A stretch of 64,000 nucleotides of DNA. Source: Epichloe hybrida (lineage: Eukaryota > Ascomycota > Sordariomycetes > Hypocreales > Clavicipitaceae). The DNA is taken from positions 1 to 64,000 of the forward strand of contig JAFEKR010000076.1 of NCBI GenBank assembly GCA_019022495.1, given 5' to 3'. Numbering within the stretch: the first letter of the stretch is position 1; each line of letters starts with the position of its first letter. Below the pieces are notes generated by a model. That model did no database searches, was not told where the DNA came from, and saw only the letters and a list, made by a program, of their open reading frames with translations. The translations under genes and the position numbers were made by a program. Positions 1-10,033 of the stretch are shown piece after piece.

Positions 1-108
1 CCCTAACCCTAACCCTAACCCTAACCCTAACCCTAACCCTAACCCTAACCCTAACCCTAACCCTAACCCTAACCCTAACCCTAACCCTAACCCTAACCCT
101 AACCCTAA
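1..108. repeat. Telomere repeat array (CCCTAA)18
   Basis: Eighteen perfect tandem copies of CCCTAA begin at base 1 and stop at 108, where unique sequence starts. The C-rich strand reads inward, so this is the left end of a chromosome with a TTAGGG-type telomere. Nothing interrupts the repeats. No subtelomeric satellite lies between telomere and gene sequence: base 109 is already coding DNA of a GH55-type gene, so the telomere sits directly on a broken gene. Confidence 0.98.
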
Positions 109-2703
109 GAGGCGGAAGCCTACGTTGACGTTCTTCATGGTGATGGACTTCCAAATCCAGCCCCAATCCCAGATGACCTGAACGCCGGTGGCGCAACCGT
201 CAAACGTCAAACGTTGGGCAGTGAACTGCTGATTACCACCGTAAATGCCAAACTTTCCCCCCCTGAATGTGATGTCTGAGATGACGCCTCCGCTGCCATT
301 CTCGGCAAAGATACCTCTTTGAGACGAGCCTGGCGCGGAAATCAGTTCGACGTTTTGGATGCTGGTGGCCTGGGCCACCTGGTAATGCAAACAGGCTACT
401 TGTTGATCCGAGCGTGTGGCCGAAATGTCGATTCGAAGATTACGGATCTGCCGATAGAAATTGGCCGTATTGACATACCATTGTTGATCACCGCCATCAA
501 TGCCACTGCCGCCACCGGTATACTCGTCTGTTGATAGGACGCCTAGGCCGATGAATTCAGGGGCAGCGACAATGGTGGGCCAGTTATTTGCCTGTGAAAG
601 AACGTATCAGTGTCCTGGCTGCCTCCGCGGGAAAGATTAATATCCGTAGCTGATACGTACATCGCCAATCACCTGTGTGCCAAATGGCAGAGGGATTGAG
701 CTGGACACGCGATACCTCCCGGGTGGGAAGTAGATGATAGCATTTTTCGTCGTTGACCCGTTGCACTTCTCACCGCATCTGCGTCCAGCATTCATGGCGC
801 GCTTGATGGCCTTGGTGTCATCCTGGAAGAAAGTAAATCTTAGTTTTGAGGTGAGGAACACCACACTGTATCAAACTCAAAATGTGTTCGTCAGGCATGC
901 TTGCTTACCGTTTTGCCGTCGCCGACAGCTCCGTAATCGCGAACATTGCGGAAAACCTGTTAACGAGCCAAAAAGTTTCAGTGCTCGCCATCATAATGAT
1001 CGTTGGACGACCTACCTTGTAGTTTGGGTCATCGCCCCAAGGAACCGTTCCCTTGCGACTGATATGTTCCATCCAGTACGTGCCTGCTGCAGTATCCCGC
1101 TTCGTGAGCTCTTCTCTGTCGTGCAAAGCGTCAGCCTCGGACACGAGCGCGGCAGCATCAGCAATCTCTTCAGTTATTGTCAGTAAGGGATGACTTTCTG
1201 TTTCAGAGATGAGGCTTCTGGCGAGTGAACGTTTCCCAGCAGTGCTGCCGGAATTTGATCCGTAATTGTTTCGTCGTGGATTGGACAGACGTGCCTCGTT
1301 CAACCGGATTGATTTCTTCATTGCAAGTTTGACAATTTGCCGAGCTCGATGAAGTTCCGAAGTAGAGTTTCCCACGAAAGCTGTGCTATTACTCAGAGGA
1401 TTTTCGGTGCCGCTTCTGCGAATGTCCGCCTGGGAAGTAACCGCGGACTGTCCTGGGTTATTAATTTCGTAGTTGTTTATGCTAGAAGCCATATTTTGAG
1501 AAGAAGCTCCCATAGTAGAGTGATTCCCCCTCATAGCATCTACTCGAGAATCAAAACCGCTGTCTTCTCCAGCCGCGGCAGTTCCATCATTACTGATGTC
1601 TCTGTCAAAGTCTAACTGAGAGTCAAAATTGAGCTGTGAGCTTACCCCCGGGTCTGTGAACTCCGTTTTATTTGTGAAGATCAGATACTGAGACACATTG
1701 TTCATCTTGACGAGCTCGTCCATTGTGACAGTGTTGGCCCAGTCAAGAAAACTCTCCTGTTTCAATGCTCGCTTGGATTGGGAGATTCCAATCACATTCT
1801 GAACAGTACTCAACGATGGATCCGTGTATGTATAAACCTTGGCAGCGACACCGCTCCGTGGGTCGTTGGTCATGCGAAAGTTGAAGAAAACGATACTGTC
1901 GTGCTTGTCGAAATAAGGGTAGGGCGGATTAGCTGTGTTGGCTGCATTCCTCATGATAATCAGTTTAGCTAGTATCTGGCGCAACCGTCAATGAGCTGAT
2001 CCCTGCCAGTCTTGTTCCGCCTTGACGCCTATTTTGTATCGAATGGCGGCGTAGCGAGTTAGGGAGTTTCCTTCCCAAGGTACGTTGCTACTGACGGCGT
2101 TGCTGTTACCGCCTTCCACCTAAGTGGCGGGGGGAAACTCATCGCAAGAGTATCGGATCCCAGACTGCCTAATAATGTTGCCATTGCTGTCACGTTCGTG
2201 TTTGATCGTCTTGCCATCATTAGCCGTAGGTTCAAGATCCTTGTGCATCCAGGGTCCGTCGTGACGCCATATCTCCCTCTGGTCGGTTTCAGGACATGTG
2301 TGAGATTTGATCCAGTTATTACCTTGGCCGGTTGGACAGGATTGCTCTCGGCGCTTGTTTGATCGCCCGTGGTGGCCTGTGTTGAAATCGTATCCGAATT
2401 GGGTGCGGCCCTGGTACTATTGCTGGCCTCTTGCACTGGCGTAGAAATTCTCGGTGTTTTTGGAAATGTCCCTCATGTAAAAACAGTTTATTCTAGGAAT
2501 ATGGCCTCGGGAGCTATCGACACACATTGCTTGAGTCTAGCGTTTAGGTCCGGTTGATAGTGATAGTTAAGACCACCCCATTGGTTCGAATTCGACACGC
2601 ATCCTTGGATGTACTGTGCCTTTGCGCAGTGTTAGTCAACGAGACTAAATTGGTGCAGCAGAACAAGGGCCAGCAGTTGCCACGTGAAAGCGAAACGGCT
2701 CAT
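109..2703 (-). pseudogene. Secreted NucA/NucB-like nuclease plus GH55 beta-1,3-glucanase gene, truncated by the telomere
   Basis: The gene reads toward the telomere. Exons supported by phase and splice sites are 2416-1016, 956-909, 822-661 and 591-109, with introns of 59, 86 and 69 bp. The first long exon carries a DEFP-x-A-x(3)-EGG motif typical of DNase NucA/NucB, then a variable linker. The later exons give the GH55/pectate-lyase-3 start (NPNYKVFRN-like, GDG, DDT) and a QQWYVNTANFYRQIRNLRID-like segment. Around 250 codons of GH55 remain, against roughly 700 or more in the family; the frame runs open into the repeats. An in-frame TGA lies at 1988-1990, one C-to-T change from CGA. An upstream ATG at 2703 starts a hydrophobic signal-like peptide, but the exon chain 2703-2417 is unresolved. 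Expected role if whole: secreted glucan hydrolysis combined with a nuclease domain. Confidence 0.75.
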
Positions 2704-2813
2704 CGCACCAATTACACTAGCCTGCAGTCGAGGTCTGTATGAGCACGGGGGACAAAAGAAGGAGGTTACAGAGTTCGAGTGGAAATTCAGCCGAAAACAG
2801 CCCCATTACAACA

Positions 2814-2819
2814 TTTATA
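2814..2819 (-). promoter_or_regulatory. Putative TATA box of the nuclease-GH55 gene
   Basis: TATAAA reads on the minus strand about 110 bp upstream of the ATG at 2703, at a spacing that leaves a short 5' UTR. It supports 2703 as the original start. No activity evidence is available. Confidence 0.4.
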
Positions 2820-3495
2820 AGCCAAGGCTATCAGGCGTGATTTTTTAGGCACTTACATTCTACTTGCATCTACTTGCATGCAATCCATTGTTTTCATGGG
2901 CGGACTTTTTTCATTCACTCCAAATTTAAGGGCTCATGATAAACTCCAAAAACACCCAGGCCCCATAGGCGTTAGCTTAGTGTATGACTCGGCTGAATCT
3001 TGGCATAATCTAGGCCAAGCAAGCTAATTCTTTTTTTTCATATGCCACCGGAGCCGGTCTAGCCAAATCCATCTTGGCAGTTGTTTGCTTTCACATCTAC
3101 TGGCCATCGATGGGAAGGTGACCGCGAAGAACGTGTTGTCTCTCATATTTCGCTGCGAGGGTTTACTTTCGGTCTAACGCATTTGGATCAAAGCCTTGAT
3201 TAATATCTTCAGAATGGGAGTTTACTCGCTTGAACGGATTCTCTAGGTCACCGGGTCGAAATATGACCATGATGGAATATGCAACATGGCGAGCTTTTAT
3301 TTCCACTGCTCTAATTGAATGGAAGCGTGTAGCAACAAAAATACATGATAAGCTAGTTTCTTGCTTTAGTAGCCCCCCTTCTCACCAACAATTAGGCTAT
3401 TGCTTGTCCGATCCCTCGTTTATTGGGTTATTGTGCTCGTTGCGTCGTCTAGTTGCCCCAAGACTTATCTTCGAAGGCGCTTTGTTAGGCTGTGA
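2820..3495. other. Intergenic region without recognised features
   Basis: About 680 bp between the glucanase promoter and the stop of the next minus-strand gene. It includes an 89-codon open frame at 3230-3499 on the plus strand with no recognisable motif and composition like the flanks. I see no RNA gene or repeat here. Confidence 0.5.
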
Positions 3496-4092
3496 CTAAG
3501 CACCGGCGGTCGGGAGGTACATGCTTTTGTCTTGAATGTACAAGCATTTAAGATTAACGTAGCTCACCACTAGTTTTTGGTCTGCAGGTGGTTTGCCACC
3601 TTCCCACACGTTTACCGCTGCGAGTACATCTTCAAAGTGCTCTAGCAAATAAGAATGAACCGTAGATACATAGTCGTGGACGGTTATATATTCTTTCTTT
3701 GACGCAGTAACCACAATGGGCGGCGGTGCCTTCGGTCGCTGTTCACCGCAGCACTCAAGTAACTCGCCAGGACCTTCATCATCTGACGGAGCAAAGAAAC
3801 AGCCTGCATCATTAGGATCTGCATGCTCATGATATGCCTCCCACTCGTGTTCCCAAGCATCTAGCTGGTAAATCTCAACAGTAATGCTTGACTGTAGTGG
3901 CAGGGACATGGGCTCCTCTGATATAGGATGCCATGTTAACCTAGATTCCTGAAAGTAAGGCTCTCTTGGTCCATCTGGAAATTGAGAATTTTCTAAAACA
4001 GAGATAGCTGAAGCAAGTGGCGCAGGAAGGGTCCATCGGAGACGGTTTGCCTCGGGAGCGGGAAACACGAGCTGTCTCGGGGTGGAAGACAT
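3496..4092 (-). CDS. Hypothetical protein, 198 aa
   Basis: A single uninterrupted frame of 198 codons from ATG 4092 to TAG 3496. The product is soluble and acidic, with no signal peptide or membrane segment. It has a Pro-rich N-terminus, an acidic centre around residues 90-110 (GCFFAPSDDEGPGE) and a predicted helical stretch at about 130-160 (VHDYVSTVHSYLLEHFED) followed by a beta-rich tail. I do not recognise a family. The codon choice and length without introns suggest a real gene rather than a shadow. It lies between two secreted wall-active genes but shows nothing that ties it to them. No function is proposed. Confidence 0.6.
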   Translation of the reverse strand: MSSTPRQLVFPAPEANRLRWTLPAPLASAISVLENSQFPDGPREPYFQESRLTWHPISEEPMSLPLQSSITVEIYQLDAWEHEWEAYHEHADPNDAGCFFAPSDDEGPGELLECCGEQRPKAPPPIVVTASKKEYITVHDYVSTVHSYLLEHFEDVLAAVNVWEGGKPPADQKLVVSYVNLKCLYIQDKSMYLPTAGA

Positions 4093-5044
4093 GGCCGAGT
4101 CTAGACGTGCTGACCGGGAGAGAGTGGGAATTTGAAGAGTGAGGCTCGTACTGCTGAATATGTGATGATCTTACGAGAATAAATTGAGAGAAAGCTAGTC
4201 GCTAGACGTGCTTTTTGTATAGTCTAGACATTAACTCGGAGAGAAAACGCGCGCAAACCCATGTCAGAATGATGTATCCCCTTCTCCTTATATATACCTA
4301 CAAACGTATGATTACGCTAATCTACGGGACAATTTATAATTGGCCGAATGACCCTAGTCTTATACCCGTGTAAATCAAACAGGGTTAGAGTGAATTCGCA
4401 TGAATCGCGTAATCGCCGCGATTTTCTAAGCTTGGAAGCTATTGCATAAATGTGCAAGCATTGCTAGAGGACTTTTCAGCGCTAGAGGAAGTAAGTGATC
4501 CACTCAACGGTCATGGATGACTCGTGAGGCGCAAATTGACCTCATGGAACGGCAACAAAATCCTATTCTAGACCCTTCAAAGGCCGCTACCGCCGACGCA
4601 TAAAGCTGCGTGGGGCTTGCATGGGCCGCGTACTCGGCTAGCTGATCTTTGTAGATATGCAGGTTCCGTACATGAGAGCAGGGGCCAAGGACGTTAATCA
4701 CCGTTAATCAAACGATTCGTTCTAATCGACCGGCTTTTCATGTACATGCAGTAGCGGCCTTGAATGAAAAATTTTGCGCTGTCCTTTACAATCTCGTATT
4801 ATTTAAAAAAAAAAATGATTGGTCTAGCAGTTAAGAAAGCGAACCCTAACCTTTTGTTAAGTGGAACACTGTATTTCTCCCATGTTAGCAATAGACGAAA
4901 CGCTTGCGTTAACCGACGGAATGAGGAGAAAAAGGAATATGACCTTTTAATACTTAGTCATGCCCAGCGAGGAAGGTATTCTGACATTGAGAAAACCAGC
5001 CTACAGCATTTGAATATCTTGTTCAAGATCAATCTATCCAAGTC
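4093..5044. other. Intergenic region upstream of the LysM-hevein gene
   Basis: About 950 bp between divergent genes, AT-richer near 4260-4450 and 4740-4870. It contains an A-run at 4806-4815 and one isolated ACCCTAACC at 4841-4850, too short to be an interstitial telomere. Open frames at 4504-4701 and 4764-5117 look like chance. Presumably it holds both promoters. Confidence 0.45.
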
Positions 5045-7389
5045 ATGTTCCGCTCACGAAGTCGCCTACTCTCCCTTGTTCCCGTTGTTCTTTGTTTCCT
5101 CTCTCATGGCAGACTGACCCAGGCCAGAAATGATTGCCAGCCGCATACATGGGGGGGTATTCAGGCCCGTGGTTTGGAAGCGGCCGCACAGCCAAGCCAG
5201 CCGCCTCAACCACTACGTTTGAATCCTCAAATTGGCCCAGATGGTCCTCAAGCAGGTGATCTCGTCTGCCATGATTACACACATACCAGAAAACAAGTCA
5301 ACTACTACACATGTACGGAAATGGCAGAGAGAGTTGATATTACAGTCGAGGAGTTCTTGTCTCTAAATCCTGAGCTTCATCCCGACTGTGGAAACATTAA
5401 GCCTATGACACTGTACTGCGTGGAGGGAGGTCAGTCATTCCCCTTTGCTGTATTCTAAAGGGAGACCGGAAAGCTAACGAAAACTATGAGGCTAGAAATC
5501 GAGCCACTCAGGGCGAAAAACGGCAAGTGCGGTCCTCAACACAACAATGCCACATGTTCGGGCACAGAAAAACCCTGCTGTAACTCAAAGACATGGACAT
5601 GCGGTGATTCAGAGTAAGTGCCACCAAGACTTCTATCAAGGATGCCATGACATCTACACCAAAGGCGACTTGGAGGTGCCCACCCATGCTTACAAGGCCG
5701 GAATTCGCTGCTTATAGGGAAGACTGTGCCCCTGGTATCTGCTACGAAGGTGATTGCCCAGGCCACGAAGTATTTAGCACGGATGGCAAATGCGGCCCCG
5801 AGCATGGCAATCGGCGTTGCGGCGGACATTGGGGCGATTGTTGCAACCTGAAGGGTGAGTGTGGCCGAGGCGAAGCCTTCTGCCGACCTGACGACTGCGC
5901 CTTTGGAAAGTGCACAACTGTTTCTGGCCCGCCAGCTAGCGAGAGCGCTCTTCCTTGGACATTTGGAAACACTACTGACGGTAGCTGCGGTGGTGAAAAC
6001 GCATACACTTGCGGTGTCGTGTATGGGAATTGTTGTAATAAGGACGGCCGTTGTGGAAGTCTTCCATCTGATTGCGGCCTAGGATGGTAAGTACATGAGG
6101 GCTATCACCTAAATTTGAACGTTTATTTCCTCGAAGTAAACACCAACACAGTACTGACCGACCATACCAGCCAGCCTCTTTTCGGCAAATGTGACGGGAA
6201 GGTCCCGCTTTCCACGTCGGTCGTCCCTAAAAATTTCGACAAGAACATGGTTGGGTGGAAAGTTTTTGACGGAACATTCCACGGAACGTCTAATAAGCTC
6301 ACTGTGAGCGATGCGAACAGCGGCAAGGCGGTTTATGACGCATTATTCGACGACTTTATATTGGATGCTAATGTGGCACTGAATAAAAACGGTGACGGTA
6401 ACGGCGGTCTTGTTTTCCGCGCCACTGAGCTCGGTAATGGGCCTGACGCCTTCCACGGCTACTATGTCGGCATCGCCACTGCCGGAAAAGTCCTTCTTGG
6501 ACGAGTTGACGGAACTTGGAACCCTCTTGGCAGTTCTCAACTTTCTATCAGTGCTAACCAAATGTACCACATCAGAGTTCAGGCCTTGGGAGACTTGATT
6601 AATGTCTTCGTCGAGGATATGAAGAACCCCAAGTTGAGCGTTAAGTTGAGCGTTAGAGACGGAACCTTCAAGAGAGGCTCGGCTGGAGTGCGAGTTTTTC
6701 GGACCGGCGCCACTGTGGATAACTTTGCAGTGTCTTTGGCCCTATCCGACGACTTTGCCACCAATATGGCGAACTGGAAGACCTATGACGGCAAATTCGA
6801 TGTCAAGTATTCTGAAATCGTTGCCAGCGATACGTCGAGTGGGAAAGCGGTGCACGTAGGGTCGTTTCAGGACTTTGTCCTAGAAGCGAATATCACGCTC
6901 ACGAAAATTAGCGACGGTAATGCTGGCCTAATTTTCCGCGCTACCGACCTGGGACATGGTCCTGATGCCTACCATGGCTATTATGCTGGCATTGACACAA
7001 GTGGAAGAGTCATCCTTGGTCGTGCTGATGGTAGCTGGCGAAATTTGGCCACGGCGAACGCCGACATTGCGGCTAACAAGATGCATGCTATGAAAGTCCG
7101 AGCAGTGGGGGACGTGATCGAAGTGTTTGTCGATGATGCGAAGACGCCGAGGATCAGTTTCAAAGACAGTACATTCAAAGCAGGATCAGCTGGTGTGCGA
7201 GTCTTCAAGACCGGCGCGCGAGTGAACAGCTTCATGGTCCAGCCCGTCCTCTTGGAAAACTTTGACAACAAGACCATGAAGTCTTTTGACGGAGATTTCA
7301 CATCTGGCTCGGGTGAGCTTCTGTTGAGAATATCGCAGGCTTACATCGCAGCCTCAAGCATCACTCTAATCATGCTCTTTGTTTATTAA
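5045..7389 (+). CDS. Secreted LysM / triple hevein (CBM18) / LamG-like repeat protein, 696 aa
   Basis: Four exons join in phase: 5045-5429, 5496-5613, 5718-6086 and 6171-7389 (introns of 66, 104 and 84 bp with GTCAGT, GTAAGT and GTAAGT donors). Residues 1-27 are a signal peptide. A LysM domain lies at about 74-128 (VCHDYT ... SLNPELHPDC). Three Cys-rich hevein-like chitin-binding domains follow (about 136-175, 187-225, 250-292; NGKCGP, DGKCGP and DGSCGG starts). Two roughly 165-residue LamG/jellyroll-like repeats occupy about 313-478 and 483-645, each with a DGN-GL-FRAT ... GPDA-HGYY-GI ... GR-DGSW pattern. A third repeat starts at about 651 and is lost in a hydrophobic tail. Likely extracellular binding of chitin plus another glycan; no catalytic residues are recognised. 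It is divergent from the nuclease-GH55 gene. Exon junctions are inferred from phase and family pattern. Confidence 0.8.
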
Positions 7390-7555
7390 TGTAGCCTCCT
7401 ATGTTGCGTTTTATCATAGACTTTGTCTAAAGACCTAGATTTGCTAGTTAATAGATTTGAAGCTTATACTAGCTTCCCTTTTCTCTCTATTAGATTCTAG
7501 AATTCCTAGATGGTAGTTCTATAATATCTTCTCTTCTGATTACTCTTCGCCACCC

Positions 7556-8006
7556 CCCGCATCCTCCCATAGCTTCTCGTCAGTGAGGCAAACAGTGGCA
7601 AAGCTACTTACGACACCACGATCAAAGACTCTATCTTGGAAACACACATCACGCTTACTTAGAAGCATACCGGCAACGCGGGGCTAAATTTTGGCGCCAA
7701 GAAATTAAGCAGCGGTGCGGACACTTATCACGACTATTTTGCCGGGATCCATGTTTCCGGTTGTCTTGTTCTTGGTCGTGCAGATGGAAGCTGTGTAATC
7801 CTCCAGCGCGTGCAAACGCCCGTGTTTGCTAACAAAAGTATCACATGAAGGTTCAAGCTATTGGCAAATTAATAGAGATCTTTGTGGAAAGTATGAGCAG
7901 GCCCAAGATTAGTGTCCGAGGCCATGTTTTCACAACTGGCGCAATTGGGGTGCGAGTCTTCTAAATGAGTGCTAGGCTAGATAATTTCATGGTGCAAAGA
8001 TGGCAG
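7556..8006 (+). pseudogene. Decayed third LamG-like repeat of the preceding gene
   Basis: Immediately downstream of the stop at 7389, translation in shifting frames recovers pieces of the repeat: DAYHDYFAGIHVSG and LVLGRADGS near 7710-7790, then MKVQAIGKLIEIFVES and TTGAIGVRVF near 7846-7960, with LDNFMVQ near 7975. Stops and frameshifts separate them. They match the repeats inside the gene at 5045-7389, so the ancestral protein probably had a third full repeat that has been cut off. Confidence 0.7.
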
Positions 8007-8182
8007 TTGAGCTCGGCAGGATAAGTCAGACATGTCCGGACAAATTCTAGTCAATCAAATGATCTGCCAAAATCACAACGCTTAAATTGAGATAGCACTC
8101 CCTAGGAATGAAAACAGTCCCGTGATTTTTCAAGGCTACGCTATGCAGTCTTGCTCGCCCTGGTGCACCTAGCAGGAGCAAC

Positions 8183-8222
8183 GGTGAGCAAGAAAACACA
8201 GCTCCGAATAGCAACACTCTCT
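8183..8222. mobile_element. Solo end of the TIR element found complete at 38001-38461
   Basis: The stretch AGCAAGAAAACACAGCTCCG, continuing with AATAGCAAC, is nearly identical to the right terminal inverted repeat of the 461-bp element at 38001-38461. Only one end is present, so this is a remnant. It places the same family in both the gene-bearing and the AT-rich halves of the window. Confidence 0.6.
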
Positions 8223-8368
8223 CCAAGGTGCCACCGCGCTAGATCCCCACTAGTGTGTTTTGCCTGGCTTCTGAAATTTCTCTCATCCCATTCTTGTGTT
8301 TTCCATCGGCCGAAGCAGACAATTCGGCGGTAATCTGGGCCGGAAGATCAACACAGAGCTTGTCTAGC

Positions 8369-8980
8369 TCACAAAGGTCGTTTCTTAAGCACACGCCCTG
8401 AAGTCACTCCAGGACCTCGGCCATCCCTCCTCTTGACTTTTCTTCTGCACGACTTTGGCTCCCGGAGGCGCTGCAGCAATGACGCCAGGTACCCCCCATC
8501 CTTTTTCGCTTCATCCATATTGACCCTGTGTTCATCCTGGAGAGTGTATTCGCGGAACGCTTCGAAATTATGCCAAATCTTGACCTCCTTGCGCATCCGT
8601 CGTGCATCGATCAGGTCTACGATATTAACAAGCGTATTCTTCAACTGCTTCTTGCATTCGGCGATGGAGTCGCTCGGAGGTATACGAACCTCACGGCATA
8701 GGTCTTGATATCCCTCGAGTTTCTCTTCCTCGGTGAGGTCTTCGTCAACATCGCCTAGCGGGGGCAATTGAGAAGAAAAGTAATGCAATTTCAACTCCTG
8801 GCGCATTGCAATAGTGCGCTCCTGAGTGTATATCTGGGAGCCAGGCACCCAGCTTTGGGACGAGGCGAGGCGGGCAAACTCATGGTCGAATGACGCGTCG
8901 TCATCGGGTGTAAAATTGTCAAACTTGGAGAAATGGGACTGAGACATTGGAGGGAGACGGTCCTCGTTGTTGACTGACAT
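8369..8980 (-). CDS. Conserved hypothetical fungal protein, 203 aa
   Basis: An uninterrupted frame runs to the stop at 8369. The frame opens at an ATG at 9001, but the second Met, 8980 (MSVNNEDR), seven codons in, is the more natural start. The product is charged and soluble: an FDHEFARLASSQSWVPGSQ segment, an acidic helical middle (DVDEDLTEEEKLEGYQDLCRE), a long amphipathic helix with KKQLKNTLVNIVDLIDARR, and a basic C-terminus (KSCRRKVKRRDGR) that could be a nuclear localisation signal. It resembles a type of fungal hypothetical protein often found in accessory regions, but I cannot name a domain. No signal peptide or membrane segment is seen. The intron count is zero. Confidence 0.6.
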   Translation of the reverse strand: MSVNNEDRLPPMSQSHFSKFDNFTPDDDASFDHEFARLASSQSWVPGSQIYTQERTIAMRQELKLHYFSSQLPPLGDVDEDLTEEEKLEGYQDLCREVRIPPSDSIAECKKQLKNTLVNIVDLIDARRMRKEVKIWHNFEAFREYTLQDEHRVNMDEAKKDGGYLASLLQRLREPKSCRRKVKRRDGRGPGVTSGRVLKKRPL

Positions 8981-9100
8981 TTGATCGGTGGTAAGTAACA
9001 TGTACCGTGCTAGACAGAGGCTCCCCTTCGCGGACGAGAAAATGTACGCTAATATGGACGAAACTGTTCAAGGCCAAGAGCAAGTAACGGCGCCGAGATG

Positions 9101-9128
9101 CGCGGTCGCGCGGTCGCGCGGTCGCGCG
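9101..9128. repeat. Short tandem CGCGGTCG repeat
   Basis: About three and a half copies of the 8-mer CGCGGTCG lie between the hypothetical gene and the MITE at 9207. A GC-rich microsatellite with no further context. Confidence 0.7.
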
Positions 9129-9206
9129 GGACTGGCTCCACCTTCTTCAATTAGTCATACTTTCTTGGCATGCAATTGTTGAGAAATTACAACCTTTCTT
9201 TGCTAA

Positions 9207-9572
9207 GGGTCTGATCCACGAGCCGGTGCAAAGCTTGCACCGACTTTTCATGGTACAAATTGTATGTGGAGTTGTATGGGGCGGCTACTTTGTACTGTCG
9301 CTTTGCACCTGTGCAAACTTTGCCCAGGGACAACGCAAAGTGTAAAGTTTGCACCTATTTTTGCTCTTTTCTTGGCATCTTTTCCTTTTGCAGGCATTTA
9401 CGCGGCCCTGGTCAAAAAGATACATCGTGAACAAGGGGGGTTGTGGTGTTTATGCAATTTAGACAAAGTTCCATAAATTTCTATGCATCTTAGCTGACAA
9501 AAATGGCTAGCGCGTCCGCTTATGTGCATTTTGCACTCGTGTTAAGTTTGCACCGGCTCGTGGATCAGGCCC
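9207..9572. mobile_element. PIF/Harbinger-type MITE, 366 bp
   Basis: The ends are inverted repeats of about 26 bp: GGGTCTGATCCACGAGCCGG at the left, matched by the reverse complement of the right end apart from one transition. Both flanks are TAA (9204-9206 and 9573-9575), the 3-bp target duplication typical of PIF/Harbinger. The interior has no reading frame of note but is rich in subterminal copies of TTGCACC and its complement, a pattern expected for transposase binding sites. No autonomous relative is visible in this window. Confidence 0.75.
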
Positions 9573-10033
9573 TAATATCGGTCGAAGGAATTTCATTCCG
9601 CGCTCTGCGCATCAGCCCGCCACGTGAGCTGATCTCTTTGACCTCGGCGTCTTCACGGACATACGCCTCACGATCTTACGCGGCTACTGCTTGCAATTGG
9701 TCGGGTTGGCCGTGAAAACATCCAATGTTTGGAATTTATGCGGGAGAGCCGATTCGACCTGGAGTACAATCGAATACTGCCTTCACTTCATGTTCCCACA
9801 TGCGCCCAACTTATCAAACGGTGCACCAGATTGAAATTTCTGCGGCCTAGGCTCGGAGGTTTCATCATGACGAACATACCAGAAGTTGATTGGCAATTGT
9901 GCTGGGATTCTGTCATTTTGCTCTAATCCACAATTGAGAAATTAGAGAAACCCCAACCACCGAACTCTGATGACCGATGCGAAAACATCATTCAGAGTCA
10001 TCAAAAGTTCCTTGATCTTCCACCCGTCTCACA

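Noticed and set aside
734..1186. 150-codon plus-strand frame over the GH55 start
   Set aside because: It is the antisense of well-supported GH55 exons and introns and has no domain.
3230..3499. 89-codon plus-strand frame
   Set aside because: No motif, no coding-like composition, overlaps the end of the gene at 3496.
4841..4850. Interstitial telomere repeat
   Set aside because: Only one and a half units; expected by chance.
4764..5117. 117-codon plus-strand frame before the LysM-hevein gene
   Set aside because: It overlaps the true start at 5045 in another frame and passes through an A-run; no domain.
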